Assembly (NCBI GenBank): GCA_016292455.1
Contig: JAEDIL010000002.1
Span: forward strand, 1-64,000
DNA from: Clostridiaceae bacterium
GTDB taxonomy: Bacteria; Bacillota; Clostridia; Oscillospirales; Acutalibacteraceae
Direction of reading: 5' to 3'
DNA: 64,000 nucleotides
The translations under genes and the position numbers were made by a program. The notes under the pieces are model-generated. The model did no database searches. It had not been told where the DNA came from and saw nothing but the letters and a program-made list of their open reading frames with translations. Positions 7,725 to 17,254 of this stretch are shown here, in pieces. Position 1 is the first letter of the stretch, and every line of letters begins with the position of its first letter.

Positions 7725-9179
7725 TTATAGTTTGTTCTTTGCTGTCTTTTTCTTTGCAAACAAGATACCGATTAGCATGACAACAGCAAACACAATAAGG
7801 TAGAAGAGAACCGGGCAGCTGAATGTACCCTCTGCTTTTGCAGCCTGATACGGAGCAATACCGTGTGCATAGATTGCAGCGACAACCATAAAGACAGAAC
7901 CGATAATTGCAAGAGTCGGAAGAACAAAGCGCTTGAAGGCGCCAACGTCTTTCGCTTTTACCATAAACATAATAAAGATCGGAATATAGAGAGCGTAAAT
8001 TGTGATGATCGGAAGTTCTGATGAATCGAAGCTGAACACACCGAACCATGCCTTGGGAACAAGGTTTGCGCCAAAGAAGTATACGAGCCAGATTCCGCAA
8101 AGAAGAAGACCGAAGACCGAGGAGTTGGTCGGCATATTAGTGTTGTCGCTCACTTCTCCGAATACCTTCGGTGAAGGACCGTAACCTCTGGTTGCAACGG
8201 AATAAAGACCGCGGGTGTTGCCGAGCATAAGACCGTTGAGAGTACCCATGCAGGAAACAGCAACGAAGAGGTTAAGAATGTTACCGAATACATTTCCGAA
8301 TACTTTGGTGAAAGCAACAGTAGCACCGCTGTCTATAAGCGTTTTAACATCGGCACCGCCGGCAACGCCAATGTAATAGAATACATAAATAGCAATGATC
8401 ACAATGCCTCCGGCTACAAGAGCAATCGGAAGATTGCGCTTTGAGTTTTTGAGCTCTGCATTGATTGAAGTAGCAATAATCCAGCCTTCATAAGCAAAAG
8501 CTGTTGCAACAACTGCACCGAAAAGAACTGAGGTGTTGCCTGATGCAGTTTTGAAGTTTTCAACAAGAATTGAGTTCTCCGCACCGGCAATATTGTGGGT
8601 AAAACCATAGATTGTTCCGACAACAGCCATAAGAAGAAGGGGAACAAGCTTAATAAATGTGGTTGAAATCTGGAATTTGCCGGCAAGCTTCGGTGAAAGA
8701 GCGTTAAGTGCATAAGCAGCAACAAGGAATAAGCATGTAAGCGCCAGGCATTCCGGACCATAGACGCATCCGCCTTCGGAAGCGGCGATATGCATTGCGA
8801 AATCCGGATTTACTGAACAAACAAAAGTAAGAAGGTATCTTGCCGAAAGCCACGAAAGAACCGATGTGAGTGTAGGGTAATAAACGGTTGTCATAAACCA
8901 TCCGATTATGTATGCATACTTCTCGCCGCAGACAGCTTCGGCATAATCAACGATTCCATTGACTTTTTCATACTTCTGCGCCATTACGGAGAAAGCAAGG
9001 ATACAGAAAATCATGATTACGCCGCCGATAATCCACGCGAGTATACCGAGAGGCATATCTCCGCCGGTCTTGTCAAGGATCGTTTGTGCCTTGAAAAAGA
9101 CGCCGCTGCCTACTACAATACCGACAACCATACAGATAGCTGTCAATAAGCCGTATTTTTTTTCAAGTTTGTTTGACAT
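7725..9179 (-). CDS. APC-superfamily amino acid permease
   Basis: 484 residues with about twelve hydrophobic helices. The first helix carries GIVVGSGVFF, the glycine-rich substrate/ion-binding signature of the amino acid-polyamine-organocation superfamily, after the short cytoplasmic SNKLEKKYGLLTA. It should move amino acids across the cytoplasmic membrane, as a proton symporter or an exchanger. The sequence is closest in style to the LAT/SteT-like branch, but the substrate cannot be read from it. The start at 9179 has GGAGGA 4 nt upstream; an in-frame ATG further upstream lies in the leader. Monocistronic. Confidence 0.9.
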   Translation of the reverse strand: MSNKLEKKYGLLTAICMVVGIVVGSGVFFKAQTILDKTGGDMPLGILAWIIGGVIMIFCILAFSVMAQKYEKVNGIVDYAEAVCGEKYAYIIGWFMTTVYYPTLTSVLSWLSARYLLTFVCSVNPDFAMHIAASEGGCVYGPECLALTCLFLVAAYALNALSPKLAGKFQISTTFIKLVPLLLMAVVGTIYGFTHNIAGAENSILVENFKTASGNTSVLFGAVVATAFAYEGWIIATSINAELKNSKRNLPIALVAGGIVIIAIYVFYYIGVAGGADVKTLIDSGATVAFTKVFGNVFGNILNLFVAVSCMGTLNGLMLGNTRGLYSVATRGYGPSPKVFGEVSDNTNMPTNSSVFGLLLCGIWLVYFFGANLVPKAWFGVFSFDSSELPIITIYALYIPIFIMFMVKAKDVGAFKRFVLPTLAIIGSVFMVVAAIYAHGIAPYQAAKAEGTFSCPVLFYLIVFAVVMLIGILFAKKKTAKNKL

Positions 9180-9221
9180 TTTTTCTCCTCCAAATCTTTT
9201 CTGAACAAATAGGGTGGACAA

Positions 9222-9250
9222 AACCGAAGTGCACACAGTGTGTCGTGCAC
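9222..9250. promoter_or_regulatory. Nested palindromes in the permease leader
   Basis: Two GTGCAC palindromes flank CACACAGTGTG, itself a perfect palindrome around one base. They lie between the permease promoter and its ribosome-binding site, where an operator or leader hairpin would act. No known regulator consensus is recognised. Confidence 0.4.
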
Positions 9251-9268
9251 GACGAATTTTCCTCGGCT

Positions 9269-9297
9269 ATCTTAACATTATACGTAAAAATAGTCAA
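9269..9297 (-). promoter_or_regulatory. Promoter of the amino acid permease
   Basis: TTGACT at 9297-9292, a 17-nt spacer, and TAAGAT at 9274-9269 with an extended TG. This gives a leader of about 85 nt. Confidence 0.7.
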
Positions 9298-9864
9298 CAA
9301 TTATTTTTTGAACATAGAGAAAATTTTCTTGATTTTCTCAATTATTACTATTTTGTCATAAATAAATCGTAAATAATACATTTAATACGGTCATAACTCA
9401 AATGTCTTAATTTAAGTAATCACTGGACTCACAGGTGTTTTTGTGAGGAAAGCACTAACGCTTTTGCGCAGCTTCGACAAAAAGGATAGCAGCAACTATA
9501 CAAAATAAATGTTTTGTATAGTTAAGGGGAGTTAAAAAGTAAAACGGCATATTCGTTTTTACTTCTTTGTTATCTGTGAAAACTTTATTTATATTTGAAT
9601 GTTTAATTTTAAATGCAACACATCATATTAGTACAGCAATCATTTTCAAAATACGTTACCTGCAAGCAATTCGTTTTATGCCTTGTACCAAACTCCATTA
9701 TAAACAATAATAAAATGCAACATACTGTACTGATGCACTATACTTGATGATTGAATCAACATTTTCGTTTAATGCTTGTAAAAAGATTTGACTGTGTTCA
9801 CGAAATTCTTGAAAATGAGACGTCAGCGATTCTATTCAAAAACCGAATTTGCTTGGCTTTCTGA
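9298..9864. other. Gene-free AT-rich region with hairpins and short repeats
   Basis: No credible gene in about 570 nt. It holds a CTCACA/TGTGAG hairpin (9428-9447), the 12-6-12 inverted repeat at 9494-9523, a bulged hairpin (9536-9546 with 9554-9564), and a 10-nt direct repeat AAATGCAACA at 9611-9620 and 9713-9722. It is more AT-rich than the coding flanks. It may be remains of a decayed element or an uncharacterised RNA; nothing decides between these. Confidence 0.5.
9494..9523. repeat. Perfect 12-6-12 inverted repeat, candidate recombinase core site
   Basis: AACTATACAAAA, a 6-nt centre TAAATG, then TTTTGTATAGTT. Two arms of 11-12 bp around 6 bp is the architecture of Xer/tyrosine recombinase core sites. 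The right arm TTTTGTATAGT matches the Bacillus dif XerD arm (TTATGTAAACT, recalled from memory) at 8 of 11 positions. No T-run follows on either strand and no gene ends here, so a terminator is unlikely. It lies 424 bp before the recombinase gene. Confidence 0.4.
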
Positions 9865-9893
9865 TTGATTTATTGATAAATTTGTATTATAAT
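9865..9893 (+). promoter_or_regulatory. Promoter of the xerD-type gene
   Basis: TTGATT, 17-nt spacer, TATAAT at 9888-9893; transcription would start about 45 nt before the ATG. Confidence 0.8.
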
Positions 9894-9946
9894 TTATTCG
9901 TATTTGTGGTTTTGTGTGAAACTGTTTCATAAGTCGAGGTGATTTA

Positions 9947-10930
9947 ATGAAAGACTATGATCCGAAGCTTCTTCCGGACCGAGTGAATGAGTTTTTACGG
10001 TATATTCTTATTGTTAAAAACTCCTCCGAGCTTACAATCAATGGCTATGCCCGGGATCTTCGATTGCTCTTTGAATACATAGTGGCTGAGCAACGCGGAC
10101 TCTCCTCTCCTGATGAACTTGGAAAGGATTTTGATCTCTCCTTTATCGATGACAGTTTCTTGGCCGATGTGAATATTAAAGACGTATATTCGTTTTTAGA
10201 CTACTGCGCTCAAAAGCGCAGAAACGGCGTAACAACAAGAAAAAGAAAAGCATCATCAATCAGAAGCTTTTTTAAGTATATTGCCGATAATATGAAGTAT
10301 ATTCCGTCAAATCCTGTGTCCCAACTTCAGGTTATGACGGAAAAAAAGCGGATTCCGAGGTATCTTACTCTTGAACAAAGCATTGCTTTGCTTAATTCGG
10401 TCGAGGGAAACAACAGATCAAGAGACTATTGTATACTGGTTCTGTTTTTGAATTGCGGCTTTCGACTTTCTGAGCTTGTCAACCTGAATCTGAGCGATAT
10501 AAACTTCGATGAGCGAACAATTACAGTTATCGGTAAAGGAAGTAAACAGCGGCGATTGTACCTTAATGACGTTTGCATTGATGCATTAAAGGCTTATCTG
10601 CAAGTCCGTCCGGTTGACGGACTGAAAGCTGACGCAAGAAATGCTTTGTTTGTGAGCAGACTTAATAAAAGAATCGGTCGGCAGGCTGTCCAACTGATGG
10701 TATACCATTACCTAGAAAAAATCGGTCTGAACGGTCAGCATTATTCGGTGCATAAGCTAAGGCATACTGCTGCAACACTTCTCTACCAGCACGGCGGAGT
10801 TGATGTTCTGGTTCTCAAAGATATGCTCGGTCATGAGAACCTTTCAACAACCGAAATATATACGCATGTTGATGACAAAAGACTCAGAGCAGCACTTGAT
10901 AGTAATCCTCTCAACAAAAAAACAAAGTGA
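9947..10930 (+). CDS. xerD: Tyrosine site-specific recombinase, XerC/XerD type
   Basis: 327 residues with an N-terminal SAM-like core-binding domain (about 10-120) and a C-terminal catalytic domain (about 135-320). All six tyrosine recombinase positions are visible: R173 in CGFRLSEL, K197 in IGKGSK, H269 and R272 in HKLRH, H296 in GHENL, and the nucleophile Y305 in EIYTHV. Length and style fit chromosomal XerD, which resolves chromosome dimers at dif, rather than a phage integrase. Its neighbour is a spoIIM-like gene, as in other spore formers. GAGGTGA lies 5 nt before the ATG. The N-terminal half carries a 20-residue insertion relative to the shortest Xer proteins, so it could also be a XerS/XerA-like single-recombinase system. 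Confidence 0.9.
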   Translation: MKDYDPKLLPDRVNEFLRYILIVKNSSELTINGYARDLRLLFEYIVAEQRGLSSPDELGKDFDLSFIDDSFLADVNIKDVYSFLDYCAQKRRNGVTTRKRKASSIRSFFKYIADNMKYIPSNPVSQLQVMTEKKRIPRYLTLEQSIALLNSVEGNNRSRDYCILVLFLNCGFRLSELVNLNLSDINFDERTITVIGKGSKQRRLYLNDVCIDALKAYLQVRPVDGLKADARNALFVSRLNKRIGRQAVQLMVYHYLEKIGLNGQHYSVHKLRHTAATLLYQHGGVDVLVLKDMLGHENLSTTEIYTHVDDKRLRAALDSNPLNKKTK

Positions 10931-10947
10931 CTGCTTTCCTGAGCAAT

Positions 10948-11574
10948 TCAGAATTCTGCCGGTATAAAATAGATCAGAGCGGCATCAACGAGTGCGGACA
11001 ATGCAAAAATTGCCGCGCAAACTCCGTTGCGGATTGCAAAAAGTTTTTTATCTATTTTTTCGTTCGTTTTTCCGTCGGTTATCTGCTTTACTTTTCGACT
11101 TGTTTGAATAGAATTCTGGGCGGCGAGCAGCAAACCGAAAAATAACAGCAGTTTTCCGGGAACAATGACAAGCAGGTAGTATTTCAAGCCGATTAAATAA
11201 TGATTTACAAATAAAAATGCTCCGATTGTACCGATTCCTGCTGTGCGGAAAGCAACCGTGATTATTGTCGGGAAAAAACCTATGGAGGCTGAACCGAAAA
11301 CTGACAGTAAAATTAAAATCAACAGGTCAATAGAATAAAAGCCGGAAAAAATCTCTGAAAAGCTTTTCCGGCTTTTGTCAGTCATCAACCTGACAAAACC
11401 ATTCCACAGCTCGCCGCTGAATGCATTACGGTTTATGCAATACGCCAGCGCGCCGCAAACCATTGAAATCAGAATTACTAAAAAAATCAGCAGAAGACTT
11501 CTGTAAGATTCGTCGGCTTTAATTCCAACGCGTTTTATTGCCGGCTTTTTTATAAATACAGCATTTATTTTCAT
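10948..11574 (-). CDS. SpoIIM-family (stage II sporulation protein M-like) membrane protein
   Basis: 208 residues, about five membrane helices, with a basic cytoplasmic N-terminus. Size, helix pattern (first helix near residue 30, then a soluble loop rich in DKSRKSFSEIFSG) and position beside xerD match stage II sporulation protein M, an integral membrane part of the SpoIIDMP complex that thins septal peptidoglycan during engulfment. The assignment rests on topology and gene order more than on a motif. Start at 11574 has AGAGGGG about 9 nt upstream. It converges with xerD with only 17 nt between, and no terminator is visible there. Confidence 0.7.
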   Translation of the reverse strand: MKINAVFIKKPAIKRVGIKADESYRSLLLIFLVILISMVCGALAYCINRNAFSGELWNGFVRLMTDKSRKSFSEIFSGFYSIDLLILILLSVFGSASIGFFPTIITVAFRTAGIGTIGAFLFVNHYLIGLKYYLLVIVPGKLLLFFGLLLAAQNSIQTSRKVKQITDGKTNEKIDKKLFAIRNGVCAAIFALSALVDAALIYFIPAEF

Positions 11575-11593
11575 TATTCTGTCCCCTCTTGTT

Positions 11594-12022
11594 TCACTTG
11601 ACTTTAATTTTGGGCTTTGTGCTCGTGTTGACTGAAACAACTCCTCCGAGCATAGAGGAAACAACGAGAATAAACATTGACACAGCGGCTGTAAAATCAA
11701 ATTTGAATGAATTACCGATGAGTGAAATCAGCATTACAATAAAGTTTTCAGGCAGACAGAACAGCAAACCGGTTATCAAGCCGTTTTTATGCAGCTTCTT
11801 TCCGGCATACGCCGCACAGACAAAAGAGGCCGCCGCAAAGGAAAGAACAGCTGGATAGAACATATATTCTTCCGATAAGTCTGCTGAAAGCGAAGCAATA
11901 CCGACCGCAAGAAAAAGCGCCGGATATGTAATTACAGCCAGGATTTGCGTTTTTATAAAAGTCTGCGCAGGCAGACTGAGACTTTCAGCTTTTTTGAAGC
12001 GTTTGACTTTTGGAGCAGACAT
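11594..12022 (-). CDS. TIGR04086-type (YrzE-like) membrane protein
   Basis: 142 residues with four hydrophobic helices after a basic N-terminus (SAPKVKRFKK). The small four-helix protein encoded next to yajC in many Firmicutes is the TIGR04086/YrzE family, of unknown function; identification is by size, pattern and position. Its Shine-Dalgarno AGGAGG, 6 nt before the ATG, is contained in the downstream arm of a 13-bp hairpin with the preceding intergenic sequence. It is followed at 19 nt by the spoIIM-like gene, so yajC, this gene and spoIIM-like may be one transcript. Confidence 0.75.
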   Translation of the reverse strand: MSAPKVKRFKKAESLSLPAQTFIKTQILAVITYPALFLAVGIASLSADLSEEYMFYPAVLSFAAASFVCAAYAGKKLHKNGLITGLLFCLPENFIVMLISLIGNSFKFDFTAAVSMFILVVSSMLGGVVSVNTSTKPKIKVK

Positions 12023-12026
12023 AAAA

Positions 12027-12068
12027 TTCCTCCTCATATCCTTTTATATTCAAGAATATGAGGAGGAA
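12027..12068 (-). promoter_or_regulatory. Hairpin sequestering the ribosome-binding site of the YrzE-like gene
   Basis: Perfect 13-bp inverted repeat, TTCCTCCTCATAT and ATATGAGGAGGAA, loop of 16 nt, between the yajC stop and the next start codon. The 3' arm contains the whole AGGAGG, so the folded form should block ribosome entry; the TTTT that follows could alternatively allow weak termination. Confidence 0.6.
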
Positions 12069-12089
12069 CTGTTTTTTATTCAGCAAAAA

Positions 12090-12494
12090 TCAGTCTCCGT
12101 TTTTCTTTTTGCTCTTTGCTGCTTTCTTTTCTGCCTTTGCTTTTTCAGCAGCTTCCTTTGCGGCAGCTCTTTCGGCAGCGAGTCTTTCGTTAGCGCTGTC
12201 GTTTGACTGAATTGCCCAACGAGTGATCTGCATTCTGTTTCTGTCAGCACCGGTTTCAATTATGAGGTTGTTTTCCTTGACAGTTACTACACGACCGCAA
12301 ATTCCGCCAATAGTAGTAATATCATCACCGATTTCAACAGCATTGCGCATCTCCTGCTCTTCCTTCTGTCTCTTTTTCTGGGGACGCATAACAACAAAAT
12401 ACATCACCGCGAACATACCGACCAGAAGAATGAGCATTGACCTTGAGCTTGTGGCAGCATTTGTTGCAGCCTGCTCCAAAAAATTAAAATACAT
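12090..12494 (-). CDS. yajC: Preprotein translocase subunit YajC
   Basis: 134 residues. YajC is the small accessory of SecDF at the Sec translocon. An N-terminal membrane helix (about 20-40) ends in the family signature YFVVMRPQKKRQKE, followed by the beta-rich domain with GDDITTIGGICGRVVTVKENNLIIET. The C-terminal tail from about residue 100 is a highly charged Ala/Lys/Glu run, probably an extended helix, longer than in many homologues. Start at 12494 has GGAGGAAAC about 5 nt upstream. Own promoter upstream; tgt and queA lie before it, the classic queA-tgt-yajC order. Confidence 0.96.
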   Translation of the reverse strand: MYFNFLEQAATNAATSSRSMLILLVGMFAVMYFVVMRPQKKRQKEEQEMRNAVEIGDDITTIGGICGRVVTVKENNLIIETGADRNRMQITRWAIQSNDSANERLAAERAAAKEAAEKAKAEKKAAKSKKKNGD

Positions 12495-12525
12495 TTTCGT
12501 TTCCTCCAACAAACATAATACAGTG

Positions 12526-12554
12526 ATTATACAATTATTTGCTTATCATTGCAA
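12526..12554 (-). promoter_or_regulatory. Promoter of yajC
   Basis: TTGCAA (12554-12549), 17-nt spacer, TATAAT (12531-12526), about 31 nt before the start codon. Confidence 0.8.
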
Positions 12555-12615
12555 GAGAATTTTTAAGATTTCAAGCACATTAACATAAAATGTCTGAAAA
12601 AAAGCGGAATCAGAG

Positions 12616-14797
<2,182 letters not shown>

Positions 14798-14833
14798 TAA
14801 CTTCACCTCAATGTATTTTGTCACGCCAAATTA

Positions 14834-14862
14834 TTGACGAAAATAAAAAACCATGTTATTAT
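14834..14862 (+). promoter_or_regulatory. Promoter of asd-dapA
   Basis: TTGACG (14834-14839), 17-nt spacer, TATTAT (14857-14862) with an extended TG. The leader would be about 75 nt. Confidence 0.8.
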
Positions 14863-14876
14863 GTAAAACAAATTCA

Positions 14877-14905
14877 ATTATAGTGTAACTTGCGGTTTTT
14901 GGCAA
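14877..14905 (-). promoter_or_regulatory. Promoter of queA-tgt
   Basis: TTGCCA (14905-14900), 17-nt spacer, TATAAT (14882-14877). It lies beyond the asd promoter, so the two divergent transcripts overlap by tens of nucleotides at their 5' ends. Confidence 0.8.
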
Positions 14906-14944
14906 CAGTTTACGCGAAAATACTTTAAAATGAGGTGTGCATTT

Positions 14945-16033
14945 ATGAAAGAATATAATGTCGGTATCATCGGGGCAACCGGAATGGTTGGTCAGAGGTT
15001 TGCTCTTCTTCTTGCAGATCATCCCTGGTTCAAAGTCAAAGTCGTTGCAGCAAGTCCGCGTTCCGCCGGAAAAACCTATAAGGAGGCTGTCGGCTCAAAA
15101 TGGGCATTTGATTGTGATATTCCGTCGAACATTGCCGAGCTTATTGTAATGGACGCTGCTGCAGACCTTGAAAAAATTGCCGCTTCCGTTGACTTTGTTT
15201 TCTGCGCAGTTGACATGAAGAAAGATGAAATCCGTGCGCTTGAAGAAGCATACGCAAAAGCAGAGTGCCCTGTCATTTCCAACAACAGCGCACACAGAGG
15301 CACTGCTGACGTTCCGATGGTTATACCCGAAATCAACGCGGACCACATTAGAATTATTGATTCTCAAAAAAAGAGACTCGGAACAAAGCGCGGCTTTATT
15401 GCTGTCAAATCAAACTGCTCACTTCAAAGCTACGTTCCCGCGATTTATCCGCTTGACAAAAAATACGGAATCAAAGAGGTCCTTGTCTGCACATATCAGG
15501 CGATTTCCGGAGCAGGCAAAACATTCAAAACATGGCCTGAAATGATTGACAACGTTATTCCCTTCATCGGTGGCGAAGAAGAAAAAAGCGAGCAGGAACC
15601 GCTTAAAATCTGGGGCAGCGTTGAGGGCGACAAAATCGTCAACGCAACATCACCCTCCTTCACTGCTCAATGCATTCGTGTGCCGGTTTCCGACGGTCAT
15701 ATGGGCGCTGTGTTTATGAGATTTGAAGACGGAAAAAAGCCGAGCAAGGAAGAAATTCTTGATTGCTGGAATAGCTTTTCCGGCAGAGCACAGGAACTTA
15801 ATCTTCCGAGTGCGCCGAAGCAGTTCCTTCATTATTTTGCTGAGGACAACATGCCGCAGACAAAGCTCCAAAGAGAACTTGAAGGCGGAATGGCTGTTTC
15901 AATCGGCAGACTTCGTGAAGACACTCAGTATGATTACAAGTTTGTTTGCCTTTCACACAATACTCTCCGCGGTGCGGCAGGAGGCGGAGTTCTTATGGCA
16001 GAACTGCTTTGCGCAGAAGGATATATTGACTGA
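14945..16033 (+). CDS. asd: Aspartate-semialdehyde dehydrogenase, archaeal/fungal-type
   Basis: 362 residues. It reduces aspartyl phosphate to aspartate semialdehyde with NADPH, the branch point to lysine, diaminopimelate, threonine and methionine. The N-terminal Rossmann motif is GIIGATGMVGQRF. The catalytic cysteine is C158 in VKSNCSLQ, and TYQAISGAG follows; this wording is that of the archaeal/yeast subfamily rather than the usual bacterial enzyme. GAGGTG lies 7 nt before the ATG at 14945. dapA follows 18 nt later, so the pair supplies diaminopimelate for peptidoglycan. Confidence 0.95.
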   Translation: MKEYNVGIIGATGMVGQRFALLLADHPWFKVKVVAASPRSAGKTYKEAVGSKWAFDCDIPSNIAELIVMDAAADLEKIAASVDFVFCAVDMKKDEIRALEEAYAKAECPVISNNSAHRGTADVPMVIPEINADHIRIIDSQKKRLGTKRGFIAVKSNCSLQSYVPAIYPLDKKYGIKEVLVCTYQAISGAGKTFKTWPEMIDNVIPFIGGEEEKSEQEPLKIWGSVEGDKIVNATSPSFTAQCIRVPVSDGHMGAVFMRFEDGKKPSKEEILDCWNSFSGRAQELNLPSAPKQFLHYFAEDNMPQTKLQRELEGGMAVSIGRLREDTQYDYKFVCLSHNTLRGAAGGGVLMAELLCAEGYID

Positions 16034-16051
16034 TCGGAGGTCGTTTTCCTT

Positions 16052-16960
16052 ATGACACCCATCTTTATCGGCAGCGGAGTTGCGCTTGTGACTCCGTTTG
16101 ATAAGGACGGAAAAATCAATTTTGAATTGTTTAAAGAACTGATAGAATTTCAAATCAAAAACAAAACAGATGCTGTTGTTGTTTGCGGAACCACGGGTGA
16201 AGGTTCAACGCTTACCGTTGAGGAAAGATTAAAGCTTTTTTCTGTTGCAGACGGTGTGATAAATAAGCGTGTTCCTCTCATATGCGGAACCGGCAGCAAC
16301 AGCACTTCTTTTTCACTTGAACTTGCAAGTGAAGCCGAGAAATGCGGGGCTGATGCACATCTGATGGTTACTCCGTATTACAATAAGGCATCTCAGTCCG
16401 GTCTGGTCGAACATTATTTTTTGCTTGCCGACAAGCTGTCAAAACCGATCATTGTATATAATGTTCCTTCAAGAACCGGAATGAATATTCTTCCGGAAAC
16501 ATACAAGAAGCTGTCATTCCATGAAAACATCGTTGCTGTCAAGGAAGCTGATACCAATATATCAAAGCTTATAAAATCATTGGTGCTGTGCGAAAACCGT
16601 CTTGATTTTTATGTTGGAAACGATGATTTGATTTCTGTTGCTTCTTCACTCGGCTGCAAGGGCGTAATTTCGGTGCTTGCAAATATTATGCCTGAGTATA
16701 CGCATGAGATGACGATGGCGGGAATCAACAATGACTGCGGAAAATGTGCACAAATGCAGAAGGAAGTAATGGATCTCATTGAAAACCTGTTTATTGACGT
16801 AAATCCGATACCTATAAAAGCGGCTTTAAAAATTGCCGGAATAGATGCAGGCGGCTGCCGTCTTCCGCTCACCGTACTTTCAGACTCAAACTGCAAGCTG
16901 CTTGAAGCATCAATGAAAGAGCATATCGGAAAAATCTCCTCCGCAATGAAAACAACATGA
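16052..16960 (+). CDS. dapA: 4-hydroxy-tetrahydrodipicolinate synthase
   Basis: 302 residues, a (beta/alpha)8 aldolase of the DapA family, condensing pyruvate with aspartate semialdehyde. Visible catalytic residues: T47/T48 in CGTTGEG, Y136 in VYNVPSRTG and the Schiff-base lysine K164 in AVKEAD. GGAGG lies about 12 nt before the ATG. Second gene of the asd unit, closed by a terminator. Confidence 0.96.
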   Translation: MTPIFIGSGVALVTPFDKDGKINFELFKELIEFQIKNKTDAVVVCGTTGEGSTLTVEERLKLFSVADGVINKRVPLICGTGSNSTSFSLELASEAEKCGADAHLMVTPYYNKASQSGLVEHYFLLADKLSKPIIVYNVPSRTGMNILPETYKKLSFHENIVAVKEADTNISKLIKSLVLCENRLDFYVGNDDLISVASSLGCKGVISVLANIMPEYTHEMTMAGINNDCGKCAQMQKEVMDLIENLFIDVNPIPIKAALKIAGIDAGGCRLPLTVLSDSNCKLLEASMKEHIGKISSAMKTT

Positions 16961-16963
16961 AAA

Positions 16964-17016
16964 ACAAGGCAGCCATCCACTGCAAGTTAACCTTGCGTGA
17001 ATAGCTGCCTTTCATT
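16964..17016. terminator. Bidirectional terminator between dapA and the DUF3006 gene
   Basis: Stem AAGGCAGC (16966-16973) with GCTGCCTT (17004-17011), plus an inner GCAAG/CTTGC hairpin. T-rich tracts follow on both strands, so it can end both converging transcripts. Confidence 0.85.
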
Positions 17017-17020
17017 TATG

Positions 17021-17239
17021 TTATTCATCAAACAAAGCGTCCTGAATATCCATGATACGTTGTTTTCTTCTTTTTTCTTCATCGCTTGCCAATGAATAGC
17101 TTCCGTCTGAATTTTTCAGAAGTACGCTCCCCTCTTTTACACCGTAGGGAAGACTTGAAAGCGGAATATCAAAGGTATTCAAATCTTCACTTTCGCAAAC
17201 AGCTGTTTTACCGATGATTCTGTCAACACTGATGTACAT
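17021..17239 (-). CDS. DUF3006 family small protein
   Basis: 72 residues starting MYISVDRIIGKTAVCESED, a pattern (a short beta-rich domain, then a charged helix with EEKRRKQRI) that fits DUF3006. These proteins are often encoded right after a secreted ComEC-like metallo-beta-lactamase, as here with a 15-nt gap. Function unknown. GGAGG lies 6 nt before the ATG. Last gene of the ftsK operon. Confidence 0.8.
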   Translation of the reverse strand: MYISVDRIIGKTAVCESEDLNTFDIPLSSLPYGVKEGSVLLKNSDGSYSLASDEEKRRKQRIMDIQDALFDE

Positions 17240-17254
17240 ATACTTCCTCCCGAA

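Noticed and set aside
9412..9495. A 27-codon minus-strand frame with a TTG start inside the gene-free region
   Set aside because: No Shine-Dalgarno, no promoter in front, and it starts in the 12-6-12 repeat. It may be a fragment of a lost gene, but this cannot be shown.
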